Shown here: positions 1 to 9,734 of the stretch, one piece after another
Layout: the number at the start of each line of letters is the position of its first letter
How positions within the stretch are numbered: the stretch's first letter is position 1
NCBI GenBank assembly: GCA_013202975.1
Contig: JABMQY010000112.1
Span: forward strand, 1-37,406
Reading direction: 5' to 3'
From: Candidatus Saganbacteria bacterium
GTDB taxonomy: Bacteria > Margulisbacteria > WOR-1 > XYC2-FULL-46-14
DNA length: 37,406 nucleotides
Program-made: the position numbers and the translations under genes
Notes under the pieces: model-generated
The model's input: only the letters and a program-made list of their open reading frames with translations
The model's database searches: none
Told to the model about the DNA's origin: nothing

Positions 1-627
1 ATACTAGGTCCCAACGGAGCCGGTAAAACAACTACCTTTTATATGATTGTGGGGCTGGTCAAGCCGGATGCCGGACATGTTTATGTCGGAGAAAATGATA
101 TAACCCACTTCCCGATGCACCGCCGGGCAAAAATGGGACTCGGTTATCTGCCCCAGGAGCCTTCGATCTTTAGAAAACTTTCGGTTGAAGAAAACATATT
201 AATTCTCTGGGAACTTATGCCGGAGATAAAAAAATCCGAATATGAAAAGAAGCTGGTTAGTCTGTTGGATGAATTTGGGGTAACCCATTTGCGGAAACAA
301 AAGGCCTATACTCTTTCCGGAGGAGAGCAGCGCAGGGTAGAAATTGCCCGGGCTCTGGCATCAAACCCCTCTTTTTTATTATTAGACGAGCCCTTTACCG
401 GGATTGATCCCAAAACCGTAAACGACATCCAGGAAATAATAAAACACCTGAAAACAAAAGGGATTGGAATTCTGATCACAGACCATAATGTCCGCGAAAC
501 ATTAAAGATAACTGATCATGCCTATATAGTTCACAAGGGCAAGGTTTTAATTGCCGGAAAGGGTGAGGAGATTGCCAGTTCCGAGGTTGCCAGAAAGTTT
601 TATCTGGGGGATCAGTTTACTCTCTGA
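1..627 (+). CDS. lptB: LPS export ABC transporter ATP-binding protein LptB (5' truncated by window edge)
   Basis: Frame is open from base 1 (ILGPNGAGKTTTFYMIVGLVKPD = Walker A); LSGGEQRRVEIARAL signature and LLLDEPFTGIDP Walker B; followed by an LptF/G permease. Confidence 0.95.
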   Translation: MLGPNGAGKTTTFYMIVGLVKPDAGHVYVGENDITHFPMHRRAKMGLGYLPQEPSIFRKLSVEENILILWELMPEIKKSEYEKKLVSLLDEFGVTHLRKQKAYTLSGGEQRRVEIARALASNPSFLLLDEPFTGIDPKTVNDIQEIIKHLKTKGIGILITDHNVRETLKITDHAYIVHKGKVLIAGKGEEIASSEVARKFYLGDQFTL

Positions 628-1718
628 TGCTGAAATTAGTTGACCGCTATATTTTCAAAGAGCTCTTTGATCCTTTTATCTTTGGCTTGTTATCATTTTC
701 CCTGATACTCTCTGCCTCTATGGTTATGTTTGAGTTGGTGCGGGCAGTGGTTATTTCCGGGATGCCGATTTTGATTGCCTTAAAGATTTTTATTTTCCGG
801 CTTCCTGCAGTAGTAGTTTATATTTTTCCAATGGCGACCCTTTTAGCCGCTCTGCTCGGATTTTCCCGTTTATCCAAGGATTCAGAAATTACCGCCTTTC
901 GGGCCAGCGGGGTCAGTCTTTCCCGCCTGATGTACCCGGTTATTATTTTTGGGTTATTAATTTCGGTTGTAAATTTTCTTTTTTATGAAATTGTTGTTCC
1001 GGAATCAAATAAGGCCGCAAAGAATTTACTGATTGTAACCGCTCTGGAAAAAGCCCCGCGGATAGAAGAGAATGTTTTTGTGCCGGAGTTTCAGGACGGT
1101 GTGCTAAAGCGGGTATTCTTTGCCAAAAAGCTTGAGAATCAGGCAATGAAAGGGGTTATTGTCCAGGAGTTTTCAAACGGAACTCTTTCTAAGATTATCA
1201 ATGCCAAAGAAGCGCTTTGGCTGGACAAAGAGAAAACCTGGCGCTTTTTCGACGGGATTATTTATCTGCTCTCATCTGACGGAGAATATAAGCACCTGGT
1301 CCGTTTTGATGAGCAGTCGATTGCGATAAAATTCTCTCCGGCTGACCTCTATCGCGACGAAAGAAAGCCGGAAGAGATGAGTATTGCCAGTCTGCGCAGG
1401 TACATTGGACTAAAAGAGAAAATGGGAGAGAAGGTTACCAGTTTGCAGATTCAGCTTAATATGAAAATCGCTATTCCTTTTGCCAGTTTGGTCTTTGTTC
1501 TTCTTGGGGCACCGCTCGGTCTATCTCCCCGCCGCGCCAGTTCGTCGGTGGGATTGGGGCTTTCTATTATTGTAATTTTTGCATATTATGTCCTGATGTT
1601 TTTCTCAATGGCGCTGGGAGAACTGGGTTTGATTTCCCCCCCGCTGGCTGCCTGGCTGCCTAATATTATTACTGCTTTGATTAGTTATCGTTTTATCCGC
1701 CAAGCGGGTTTGGCGTAA
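627..1718 (+). CDS. LptF/LptG family permease
   Basis: 363 aa; MLKLVDRYIFKELFDPFIFGLLSFSLIL start, LSKDSEITAFRASGVSLSRLM motif typical of the YjgP/YjgQ (LptF/G) family; adjacent to lptB. Confidence 0.92.
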   Translation: MLKLVDRYIFKELFDPFIFGLLSFSLILSASMVMFELVRAVVISGMPILIALKIFIFRLPAVVVYIFPMATLLAALLGFSRLSKDSEITAFRASGVSLSRLMYPVIIFGLLISVVNFLFYEIVVPESNKAAKNLLIVTALEKAPRIEENVFVPEFQDGVLKRVFFAKKLENQAMKGVIVQEFSNGTLSKIINAKEALWLDKEKTWRFFDGIIYLLSSDGEYKHLVRFDEQSIAIKFSPADLYRDERKPEEMSIASLRRYIGLKEKMGEKVTSLQIQLNMKIAIPFASLVFVLLGAPLGLSPRRASSSVGLGLSIIVIFAYYVLMFFSMALGELGLISPPLAAWLPNIITALISYRFIRQAGLA

Positions 1719-1719
1719 T

Positions 1720-2616
1720 ATGCTTGGTCTGCGGGTTTTTATTGTCCTTATTGTTGTTGCCGGTGTAGTCTCGTATATTGGTGATAAAGTAGGGCGATAT
1801 ATCGGCCGCCACCGGCTTTCTGTTTTTGGGATGCGGCCTCGTTTTACCGCGATTGTTGTTACTATTATTTCTGGCATTCTTATTGCCGCAATCACTTTTA
1901 CAACTTTTATGGTCCTCTCCCGCGAAGCCCGTTTGGCTCTCTTTGGGTTAGAGGAGCTCAGACAAAAGATCTTTTCCTTAGAAAATGTAAAGAATAAGCT
2001 TGAGAAAGAGGTGGAAGTCAGGCGCAAGGGGGCGCTGCTTTTTCGCAACAAGGATGTTGTTTTGACCACCCTTATCCCTGAGGGATTAAGCAGAGAAGCT
2101 ACTTCCAAAAAATTAAAACAAATCATCGGCTTGCTGGATTTGTACCTCTCTAATCTGGGCATTAAGAGTGAGGATTCATCTCAAATATATATCTCAAAAG
2201 AAAAGTTTGAAGCTGCGGTACAGGATCTTTCAGGAAAAGATCTGGACCAGGTTTTGCTGGCAAGGGTTACCCGCAATGTGATTTTTGGCGAAGTGGTTCC
2301 GATTGAATTTGTCAATCTGCCAAACCGTTTGGTTTTTTCGTCTGGACGGGAAATTGTGAGAGGGGAAGTTTCGTCGGGGCTAACTGATCCTGAAATTGAG
2401 AAAGAGCTCCAGATTCTACTGGCCCAGGCCCGTTTGCTTGCCCAAAAAGAGGGGGTAATCCCTGATGCTTCGGGCTCTATGGGAAGTATCCCTTATGCTG
2501 AGATTTTTAGTACGGTAAAGGAGATTAAGCAGAAGGGGGGGAAGGTTTCGGTTAGAATAGTAGCCAACCGCCCGATCTATTCGATCGGTCCGCTCAATGT
2601 GAGTTTTTCTTTATGA
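1720..2616 (+). CDS. DUF3084 domain-containing membrane protein
   Basis: 298 aa with two N-terminal TM segments and a coiled coil; VVSYIGDKVGRYIGRHRLSVFGMRPR resembles DUF3084. Confidence 0.8.
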   Translation: MLGLRVFIVLIVVAGVVSYIGDKVGRYIGRHRLSVFGMRPRFTAIVVTIISGILIAAITFTTFMVLSREARLALFGLEELRQKIFSLENVKNKLEKEVEVRRKGALLFRNKDVVLTTLIPEGLSREATSKKLKQIIGLLDLYLSNLGIKSEDSSQIYISKEKFEAAVQDLSGKDLDQVLLARVTRNVIFGEVVPIEFVNLPNRLVFSSGREIVRGEVSSGLTDPEIEKELQILLAQARLLAQKEGVIPDASGSMGSIPYAEIFSTVKEIKQKGGKVSVRIVANRPIYSIGPLNVSFSL

Positions 2617-2999
2617 TGATAATATCAATTGATCCGGGATCAAAAAAATGCGGTATTGCGGTTTTGGATTCTAAAAAGGTCCAGTATAAAGAAATCGTAA
2701 AGACGGATGATCTTGGCCTGCGTGTCCGGCAGTTGATGAATACTTATTCTCTTTCTGAAATTATTATCGGATCTGGTACTGGTAGTGAATTTGTAGTTAA
2801 AGAGGTTAAGGCTTTAAAGCTTTCTCTTCCAATAAGAGTAGTTGCAGAGAAATTCTCAACGCTCATGGCTCGAAAATTATATTGGATTGATAATCCTCCA
2901 CGAGGATTGAAGCGTTTTATCCCCAAATCCCTCCTTTTTCCTCCCCGGCCGATTGATGATTATGCTGCGGTGGTTCTGGGTCGGCAGTATTTAGGCTGA
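2613..2999 (+). CDS. RuvC/YqgF-like RNase H-fold nuclease
   Basis: 128 aa; N-terminal IISIDPGSKKCGIAVLD motif and C-terminal DDYAAVVLG, typical of RuvC-like/YqgF proteins; ATGA overlap with the upstream gene. Confidence 0.75.
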   Translation: MMIISIDPGSKKCGIAVLDSKKVQYKEIVKTDDLGLRVRQLMNTYSLSEIIIGSGTGSEFVVKEVKALKLSLPIRVVAEKFSTLMARKLYWIDNPPRGLKRFIPKSLLFPPRPIDDYAAVVLGRQYLG

Positions 3000-3030
3000 A
3001 ATTTCCGACCAAATTTGACGACAACTATAT

Positions 3031-4614
3031 ATGAGAGTAGTTCGTTTAACGGATTTTGGAAATAGGGCTATAAATAATTTTCAATCTTTACCCCGCGTCT
3101 ATGGTAGATTTGCTGAAGCTAAAAGAGAAAAACTAGAAAAGCTATGGCCAAGTAATGAATCAATGTCTTCTTTTGAGGAAACCTTTAATCAATACCCTGG
3201 AGTGACTGGAACTGTGCGTAGTTTTGAGGGAGATGCTGATTTGTTCTTGAACGAGTGGGAAGATATGGGGCTAATTGAACTACAAAGAACAACCAAACCG
3301 ATGGATCAGATAGCAGCAGAAATGAAGGAAGCGGCAAAAAATAGTCCAATACGATTTGTCGGAAGCGTAGTGGTTGAGCTTACCGGTTTGTGTAACTTGA
3401 ACTGCAAAGGATGTTATAGGAATGGCTCTTCTCGAGGGGAGTTTGGTCTTCCGGTTGATAAAATTAAGGAGGCATTAAAGCCCCTTTTAATGGCTGGAGT
3501 AACAAACATCTCATTTACCGGGGGAGAAGCATCTCTTAGAATGGATGATCTGTTCGAGTTAATTGATTTTGTAAGTGACTATATGCTTTTGAGAGAACCC
3601 AATCGAGTAACTTTAATGCAGATGTCGGAAGAGGAGCGTCCTACTGTTGAGGATCTAAAGGCTTCAGATAGATATGTGGAGTTATGGGAATCTGAAATAA
3701 GGATAGCAATGGGGCATATGAAGAAAAGCAGGGAGGAAGCAGAAAAAGTAGCTGCCAGAACTACTGATAAGTGGGTAGACGATCAATTGAGTGTGCTAAA
3801 TCAACATTTTGTTCCAGATTCGGTTACTGTAATGAGTAATGGAACATTCTCTGAACCAGAAAAAGTAATAAAAAGACTACAGGGCATTGGTAATGTTGAA
3901 TTATATGTTACTTTGCCTTCTTATAAACCAGAACTAGCTGATGAATATTCTGGTGGAAAAAATATCTTTTCTAGTGTTATGGACATTGTTTCTGCTGCCA
4001 AAAGACTTTATTTCCCAAAGTTATATATAATGGCGCATGAAGTAGGACTTTCAAACCAAGAAAGCAAAGAGTTTAGACATCTGGTAAGAGGAGCTTCTTT
4101 GCGAGTTGGTCGCTGGATGTGGCAGTTGGGAAATGCTATTCGCAATAAGATGGATTGTCAGGATGGAAATGATGAGGCTGGTAAATATTATTTTGGAGAT
4201 CTTAGTCCAAACAATCCTCCTGATCATGGATGGTGTAAAGGATTTATAAGACCGGCAGTTTTGAGAATTCTCCCAAATGGAAATATTAGTAACTGTATAC
4301 ATGGACATGCGCTTCCAGAGGGATTTGGAAATATTAATGGAGATAAGAAAGAAAATAGCATGCCTTGGATCCTTAATCACATTCAGGATTCTTTGCCCTT
4401 CAAATTATTTAGAGAGGGTGAAATTGAGAGGATGCAGCATCTGGTGGATAAGGATATCTTTTCTGGTCCTTTTGCCAGATCGTGTGAGAGTATAATGATT
4501 ACTTTAAATGTGGCGGAGCGGTTTTATTTATACAAAGATAGTATGTCTGATGATGAAGCCTTAGAACGAGCCAATAAAGAGACCGCAGATGCCTATGGTT
4601 TTCCCCGGCCTTAG
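3031..4614 (+). CDS. Radical SAM protein with atypical N-terminus and a charged helical insertion
   Basis: VVELTGLCNLNCKGCYRNG (CxxxCxxC), FTGGEASL (GGE motif), C-terminal WCKGFIRPAVLRILPNGNISNCIHGHALPEGFGNI (possible auxiliary-cluster Cys). Confidence 0.85.
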   Translation: MRVVRLTDFGNRAINNFQSLPRVYGRFAEAKREKLEKLWPSNESMSSFEETFNQYPGVTGTVRSFEGDADLFLNEWEDMGLIELQRTTKPMDQIAAEMKEAAKNSPIRFVGSVVVELTGLCNLNCKGCYRNGSSRGEFGLPVDKIKEALKPLLMAGVTNISFTGGEASLRMDDLFELIDFVSDYMLLREPNRVTLMQMSEEERPTVEDLKASDRYVELWESEIRIAMGHMKKSREEAEKVAARTTDKWVDDQLSVLNQHFVPDSVTVMSNGTFSEPEKVIKRLQGIGNVELYVTLPSYKPELADEYSGGKNIFSSVMDIVSAAKRLYFPKLYIMAHEVGLSNQESKEFRHLVRGASLRVGRWMWQLGNAIRNKMDCQDGNDEAGKYYFGDLSPNNPPDHGWCKGFIRPAVLRILPNGNISNCIHGHALPEGFGNINGDKKENSMPWILNHIQDSLPFKLFREGEIERMQHLVDKDIFSGPFARSCESIMITLNVAERFYLYKDSMSDDEALERANKETADAYGFPRP

Positions 4615-4688
4615 TCGAAATAGGCTGAAATTTTCTTAAAAAGCATCCGATAAATATCTGTTAAATCTATCTAAAAGGAGGTTCGTAT

Positions 4689-5414
4689 ATGGCTGGGCCA
4701 AGTTTGAATTCTATTTTGGGTGCTGTTTTTGGGACAAGCGGAGGAATGAACCGTTTTGTGAATCGTTTTGGTGAGATGAGAAGAATTAATGTAATTATGC
4801 AGCAGCATGCTGCTACCAGACTGGAAAGGTTTACGCAAGGTTCTCTTTGTGTAAAAGCTCCAGGCCATGGGCCAAATGGAATATATCTTGTAACAGTAAC
4901 TGCTAATTCAAAAATGGAGAATGTACTATTGAGTCTGGAAGCAGCGACTATGCTTGCAGATAATGTCCGCATTAGTTATGAGTCTGAAACTTTTAAATCT
5001 AATGAAAGCCCTCCGGAGATTGTGGGCGACCGTCTTTTAGATTATGCTGTTGCAGAATTTGTTTCATCTTTGTGTGAAACCTTATTTAGCATATGTGCAA
5101 ACAGAGAAGATGGCAATGATCAAAGAAATGATTTTGGAAGCAGAGTGATAAAGCACCCCCATCTTGATTTTACTCTTACTTTTCAGGAAGGTGCAGGCGG
5201 AGCAACACAATTTGATATCTATGGGGCAACCAGTGTTCATGGTGAAGTTAACCATTTAAATATAAGAAGATCTCCCGAAGGAGAAAAGTTATTTGTTGAT
5301 TTTGAATTAAGAGCAAAGCAAAGAGGTGCTATGGGAGGACCACAGTTAATTACAATACAAAATTGTGAAGTAGCTGGCGAACATTTACAGTCTATTCTTG
5401 CTCCTGCGGGGTAG
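4689..5414 (+). CDS. Hypothetical protein downstream of radical SAM gene
   Basis: 241-aa ORF with AAAAGGAGG Shine-Dalgarno just upstream (about 4673-4682); no family recognised. Confidence 0.75.
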   Translation: MAGPSLNSILGAVFGTSGGMNRFVNRFGEMRRINVIMQQHAATRLERFTQGSLCVKAPGHGPNGIYLVTVTANSKMENVLLSLEAATMLADNVRISYESETFKSNESPPEIVGDRLLDYAVAEFVSSLCETLFSICANREDGNDQRNDFGSRVIKHPHLDFTLTFQEGAGGATQFDIYGATSVHGEVNHLNIRRSPEGEKLFVDFELRAKQRGAMGGPQLITIQNCEVAGEHLQSILAPAG

Positions 5415-5422
5415 TTTTGGGT

Positions 5423-6808
5423 TTACGGTATCTGAAAAGTTAGAACTTCAGCTTTATTAATGTCAGTTTTTTCTAGAATTCTCCCGTAAGGATCAATCAC
5501 TGCAGATATTCCAGTATTAGCTGCCTGGATAAAATATCTTCTATTCTCAACCGCCCGCATGATGCCCATATTTAAATGCCGATTAAGCGCTGACGAATCT
5601 TTGAACCAGGCATCATTTGTTACCGTCAATAAAATATCAGCTCCCGCTCTAACCCTTTGCCTTGCAAACTGGGGAAAGGTAGACTCAAAACAGATTAAGG
5701 CCCCTATTTTTAATCCTTTAACAGATAAGAGCGAGGGATTATTATCTCCATTATAGTCATAATCAAAAAGATCGAGATTTTTCAAAAAGGGATGCAATAT
5801 CTTTCTAAAAGGGAGATATTCTCCAAAGGGGACCGGGTGCTGTTTATTATAGGTTCCGATAAATTCTCCTGACGGGGTAAAGGCTGCCAGGGAATTGTAA
5901 ATCTTATTATAATCTTTGTAATAGGGGGTTCCGATTAACAGGCAGGCATTAGTGCTCAATGCCAGTTCCTTAATCCTTTTTAGCAAAGAGGGATTATTCA
6001 TCAGATAAGTTGTTACCGCAGTTTCGGTCCAGATAATAATATCCGGTTTATCTTTTTTTGCCTGCAGAGATAGTTTTTCATATTTATCAAAAGAAGAATA
6101 AAGGGCTTTGGAATCAAGTTTCGTTTTTTGGTCAATATTTCCCTGGATAATTGAAATCGTAATAGGTTTTGAGTTTTTCCGGCCTTCATTTTGCATCATT
6201 GCGACGCCGGAAAAATATAGGCCGCTCAAAAGAATTAAAATAAGCAATAGTATTAAAATGGATTTCTTTAATTCTTTTCTATTTTCAAAAGCAGCTAAAA
6301 AGAGGGTGTTTACAAATACGATTAGAAAAGAGACCCCATAAACCGAAGTAATTGATGCTATTTGAATTAATGGCAAGACCGGGGTTTGTGAATATCCCAG
6401 CCCCCCGGCAGCTACTCCAAACGGGGTCAGGGTCCTGATCCACTCAAACAAGGTCCAGATTATTGGAAATGTAATAGGTGAGCCTGAGGGAAAGCGATTC
6501 AGGATTATTTTTATTAAAACAGCAGCTGCTGCAAAGTAGAGCGACTGAAAAAGTACCAGGCAGATATAGCCCAGGATTGCCCATCCCCCGACATAGTCTG
6601 CGAGTGTTGTCAGCCAGGCAAGATTAAATGAGAAAAAAACAACTCCGAGGATAAATCCATTTAAGGCAGCAAGTTTTAGGTTTTCGCATTTCTTTATGGC
6701 ATAAAAAAATGGAATAAGACCAATCCAGGCAAAGAAAAACAGATTTGCTTTAGGAAAACAGAGGGCTAACATAAGTCCGGATAAGATTGGTAATATTATC
6801 CTTTTCAT
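5423..6808 (-). CDS. lnt: Apolipoprotein N-acyltransferase
   Basis: 461 aa; N-terminal TM region, CN-hydrolase domain with IIIWTETAVTTYL, GALICFESTFPQFARQRVRAGADILLTVTNDAWF. Confidence 0.95.
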   Translation of the reverse strand: MKRIILPILSGLMLALCFPKANLFFFAWIGLIPFFYAIKKCENLKLAALNGFILGVVFFSFNLAWLTTLADYVGGWAILGYICLVLFQSLYFAAAAVLIKIILNRFPSGSPITFPIIWTLFEWIRTLTPFGVAAGGLGYSQTPVLPLIQIASITSVYGVSFLIVFVNTLFLAAFENRKELKKSILILLLILILLSGLYFSGVAMMQNEGRKNSKPITISIIQGNIDQKTKLDSKALYSSFDKYEKLSLQAKKDKPDIIIWTETAVTTYLMNNPSLLKRIKELALSTNACLLIGTPYYKDYNKIYNSLAAFTPSGEFIGTYNKQHPVPFGEYLPFRKILHPFLKNLDLFDYDYNGDNNPSLLSVKGLKIGALICFESTFPQFARQRVRAGADILLTVTNDAWFKDSSALNRHLNMGIMRAVENRRYFIQAANTGISAVIDPYGRILEKTDINKAEVLTFQIP

Positions 6809-7455
6809 TGAATTAACACTTTCCAGCTAATAATGTCTAAGTCTGCGTCAAGACTAGGGTCCGAACTATCAGATCCGGATGTTTCTGCTCCTGAATATTT
6901 TTGAATTGACGGGACCGGCGAATAGATAAGATCTTTTGTGCGTTTAAAATCGCTTAGGGGATAGTCGACTGTGATTAAGTCAAAGTAGATTGTATCCGGG
7001 ACAGATGACCCAAAAATTTTCTCCAGTCTGAAACTGAAGTTTAGGGTTGAGCTTGCTGTTTCAAAATCAGACAAGACCTCCTGAGTCGATGTTGTATTAT
7101 AAACAAACGGTCCTTTGCTGATATAGTATCCGTTGTTGTTTAGTTCAATAAACCCGGACCAGGTTGAATAATAATTTGTGTAGTAACTCTCCAGACTTCC
7201 CTGCTGGGGAAGGTCCCCAACCGACAAGAATTCATCCGCAATATTGTTGGGAGGGGGGAGGGGTACTTTAAAAGCCGGGCTGCTGCTTAAAACCATAAAA
7301 TAACGGCTGTTTATTATATCTGCATTGCCTCTTAATTTTACTTCTACCACCATCTCAGACCCATAGGTTGTTTTGGTCGTTACTGTTTTGGCACAGCCCA
7401 AGCAACAAACAACTAAAAACAAACAACTAACAACAATCTTAACCTGTCGCATCAA
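6805..7455 (-). CDS. Predicted lipoprotein, unknown function
   Basis: 216 aa; signal peptide with lipobox-like CCLGC; 4-bp overlaps with lnt and lptD. Confidence 0.75.
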   Translation of the reverse strand: MMRQVKIVVSCLFLVVCCLGCAKTVTTKTTYGSEMVVEVKLRGNADIINSRYFMVLSSSPAFKVPLPPPNNIADEFLSVGDLPQQGSLESYYTNYYSTWSGFIELNNNGYYISKGPFVYNTTSTQEVLSDFETASSTLNFSFRLEKIFGSSVPDTIYFDLITVDYPLSDFKRTKDLIYSPVPSIQKYSGAETSGSDSSDPSLDADLDIISWKVLIQ

Positions 7456-9734
7456 TATCTCCTGGGTGAGCTTTGCTTGAATTCTTTCATTGACTTTTCA
7501 AAGCTCTCAAAATAAAATCCCCGTGCCGGAGCATAACCAAAAGGCTCGTCCGGCAGAGCCTTTATGGTAAAGGTGACACTAATCTCTTTTCTATAATCCG
7601 AATAAGTATACATCACATTCCAGCAGTGCAGGTCTTTTAAAATGGAAATGTCCCGCAATTTAAAATCCTGGGTTGCAGTATCGTAGACATAAGCCAATTT
7701 TAAGTTCCAGTGATTCTGCCAGTTATTATCATTCCCTATTTCCCAGTTTATCAGACTATTGGCCGACTTTAAAAGTCCTATGTTTATGTCCTGGTTGGCA
7801 TTGACTTCAAGGGTTAAGCCGGAGAGCGGGGACAGTTTAAATCCGGCAGATAAATCAAGGTACTTTTTGTTTGTAATGTCGTAGCCGGATTTACAGGTAA
7901 AATTCATCTTTTTGGCGGGGACAAATTTCATGCTGGTTACCAGGTTATCATATTTTTTTATCTTGAAGTTGTATCCAATAGTAGTAGTCCAGTTGTAGTG
8001 GCTTTTATAAAATAAGATTAATTTCTCTTTCAGGGTGCTGTAATTACTGTTGACCGTGTCAAAGTAAAATGGGGAGTTTCCTTCAGAAATTCCCCGGCTA
8101 AAATTGATGCCGTTTCGAACCCGCTCCCATAAACTGGTATTAAGAGAGGCCGATTCCCTATATGAGTAGCGCTGATCTCCGGTTTCATAAGAATATTGTG
8201 AGACAGCCGCCTGCAGGCCAAGCGTGGTGCCCAGGAGCAGCGGGATACTTTTGTTTGCATCCAGCGAACCCATCTGGCGGTTGGCCGAGTAATCACGATT
8301 TTTCCCCAATGCCGGGACATATTTAACCTCATGGTACCAGCCATATTGCATGGTTGATCTAAGCTTAAAAAGTCTAAGATCAAGAGATTTGGAGGTTAGG
8401 GTGATCTCCGGCTGCTTTTCGAGATACTGTAAATTTGAATCTTCGGTGTAGTTGCTGCCGTCCATATCAAAGTAGTAATCCTCATAAAAGGTCAGGTCAA
8501 AGTAGTTGTTTGAATGGGAAATTGTATAATCCACATTAAGTCTCTCGTCGCCAATATCACCGGTATTTTTAATGTAGTTATTATAATTAAAATTTGTTTT
8601 TAATTTTGTCTTTTCAAAAAGCAGGGGTTGGGAATGGCTTAAGCGCTGATTAAGCCTTATGTTGCGGATGCCGCTCTTTCTTTGGTCAAGGGTTGAGCTG
8701 TAGGCCGTCTTGTATCCCTTGTAATAATGGTTCAGCGCCAAAAGATAACGCTCAGTATTATTCTGTGTATCGTCAAGCTGCTCCAACTGTAATTTTGTTT
8801 GGTGTGTTCCCCGATGGTCCCAGCTAATTTTGTTACTAAATTTATCTGTCCTTCCGCTCGGGATCAGATAAATTTTGCTGGAATCATGCTGCAGTTTTAG
8901 GTCTGTTGTTTTATTTATCTTTTTGTTGTGTTTAAGTTTCACTACCCAGTCCTGGGTTTTAGTATCTTTTTCTTCAAGATGGTATAAATAGGCCGAAGAT
9001 TTTTCCCCATAATAAAATTCGGTTCCGTATCCGATCCCTTTTTTATCCATCCAATCCAAAAATATTAGCGACCCGTCCAGGGGGTAGGGGGAGTCCCAGA
9101 CCGATTTTACAAAATTTCCTTCAACCTGGTTATTTCCAAATGTCCAGTTGCGCTTTCTGTGTTTTTTTAGGTCGTAATAGATGTAGGGGACCCACATTAT
9201 CGGCGCTTTCTCAATCCATCCCTCGTAAAAAGTTACAGAGTACCCGATTATCTTGTCGTCAGGATAATATTCTACTTTTTTTGCCATTGCCAGGTAATGC
9301 TTTTTTTTCTCGTCACAGGTTGAGATCCCGGTATCGGATCCGATCATTTTATTTTTATAATCAGTTATTTTGTTTCCGGATAAGAATAGTTTTCCTTTAA
9401 TTGTTGGGGGAGACTGGATAGTCGTAAAATCATATAGGGTTGAGACCTCGTTGCTAATGTTATAAACAAGCTTCTCGCCAAATGCATCATATTCTCCACC
9501 CTTAATTTTGACATTGCCCTCGGCCGTAATAATATCATAGGCGCTGTGCATTTCCAGCATGTCGGCTAAAATAGTTATATTGTTAAATTTTATTTCAACC
9601 GATCCGGTTGCTGTGACGATGTTTTTTTCTTCTGAAAACTTCAGCGTTTCTGCTTTTATGTTGACGGGAATTTCTCCGGCGTAGGCGCTAAGAGCACAAG
9701 CGCACAGGAGCAGAAGGGGGAGTAGTCTTTTCAT
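7452..9734 (-). CDS. lptD: LPS-assembly protein LptD (OstA)
   Basis: 760 aa; signal peptide; OstA N-domain (VNIKAETLKFSEEKNIVTATGSVEIKFNNITILADMLEM) and a long beta-rich C-terminus. Confidence 0.88.
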   Translation of the reverse strand: MKRLLPLLLLCACALSAYAGEIPVNIKAETLKFSEEKNIVTATGSVEIKFNNITILADMLEMHSAYDIITAEGNVKIKGGEYDAFGEKLVYNISNEVSTLYDFTTIQSPPTIKGKLFLSGNKITDYKNKMIGSDTGISTCDEKKKHYLAMAKKVEYYPDDKIIGYSVTFYEGWIEKAPIMWVPYIYYDLKKHRKRNWTFGNNQVEGNFVKSVWDSPYPLDGSLIFLDWMDKKGIGYGTEFYYGEKSSAYLYHLEEKDTKTQDWVVKLKHNKKINKTTDLKLQHDSSKIYLIPSGRTDKFSNKISWDHRGTHQTKLQLEQLDDTQNNTERYLLALNHYYKGYKTAYSSTLDQRKSGIRNIRLNQRLSHSQPLLFEKTKLKTNFNYNNYIKNTGDIGDERLNVDYTISHSNNYFDLTFYEDYYFDMDGSNYTEDSNLQYLEKQPEITLTSKSLDLRLFKLRSTMQYGWYHEVKYVPALGKNRDYSANRQMGSLDANKSIPLLLGTTLGLQAAVSQYSYETGDQRYSYRESASLNTSLWERVRNGINFSRGISEGNSPFYFDTVNSNYSTLKEKLILFYKSHYNWTTTIGYNFKIKKYDNLVTSMKFVPAKKMNFTCKSGYDITNKKYLDLSAGFKLSPLSGLTLEVNANQDINIGLLKSANSLINWEIGNDNNWQNHWNLKLAYVYDTATQDFKLRDISILKDLHCWNVMYTYSDYRKEISVTFTIKALPDEPFGYAPARGFYFESFEKSMKEFKQSSPRRY

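Noticed and set aside
1605-2162. 185-aa minus ORF
   Set aside because: Antisense to the LptF/G and DUF3084 genes, Ser/Thr/Arg-rich low-information composition, no RBS.
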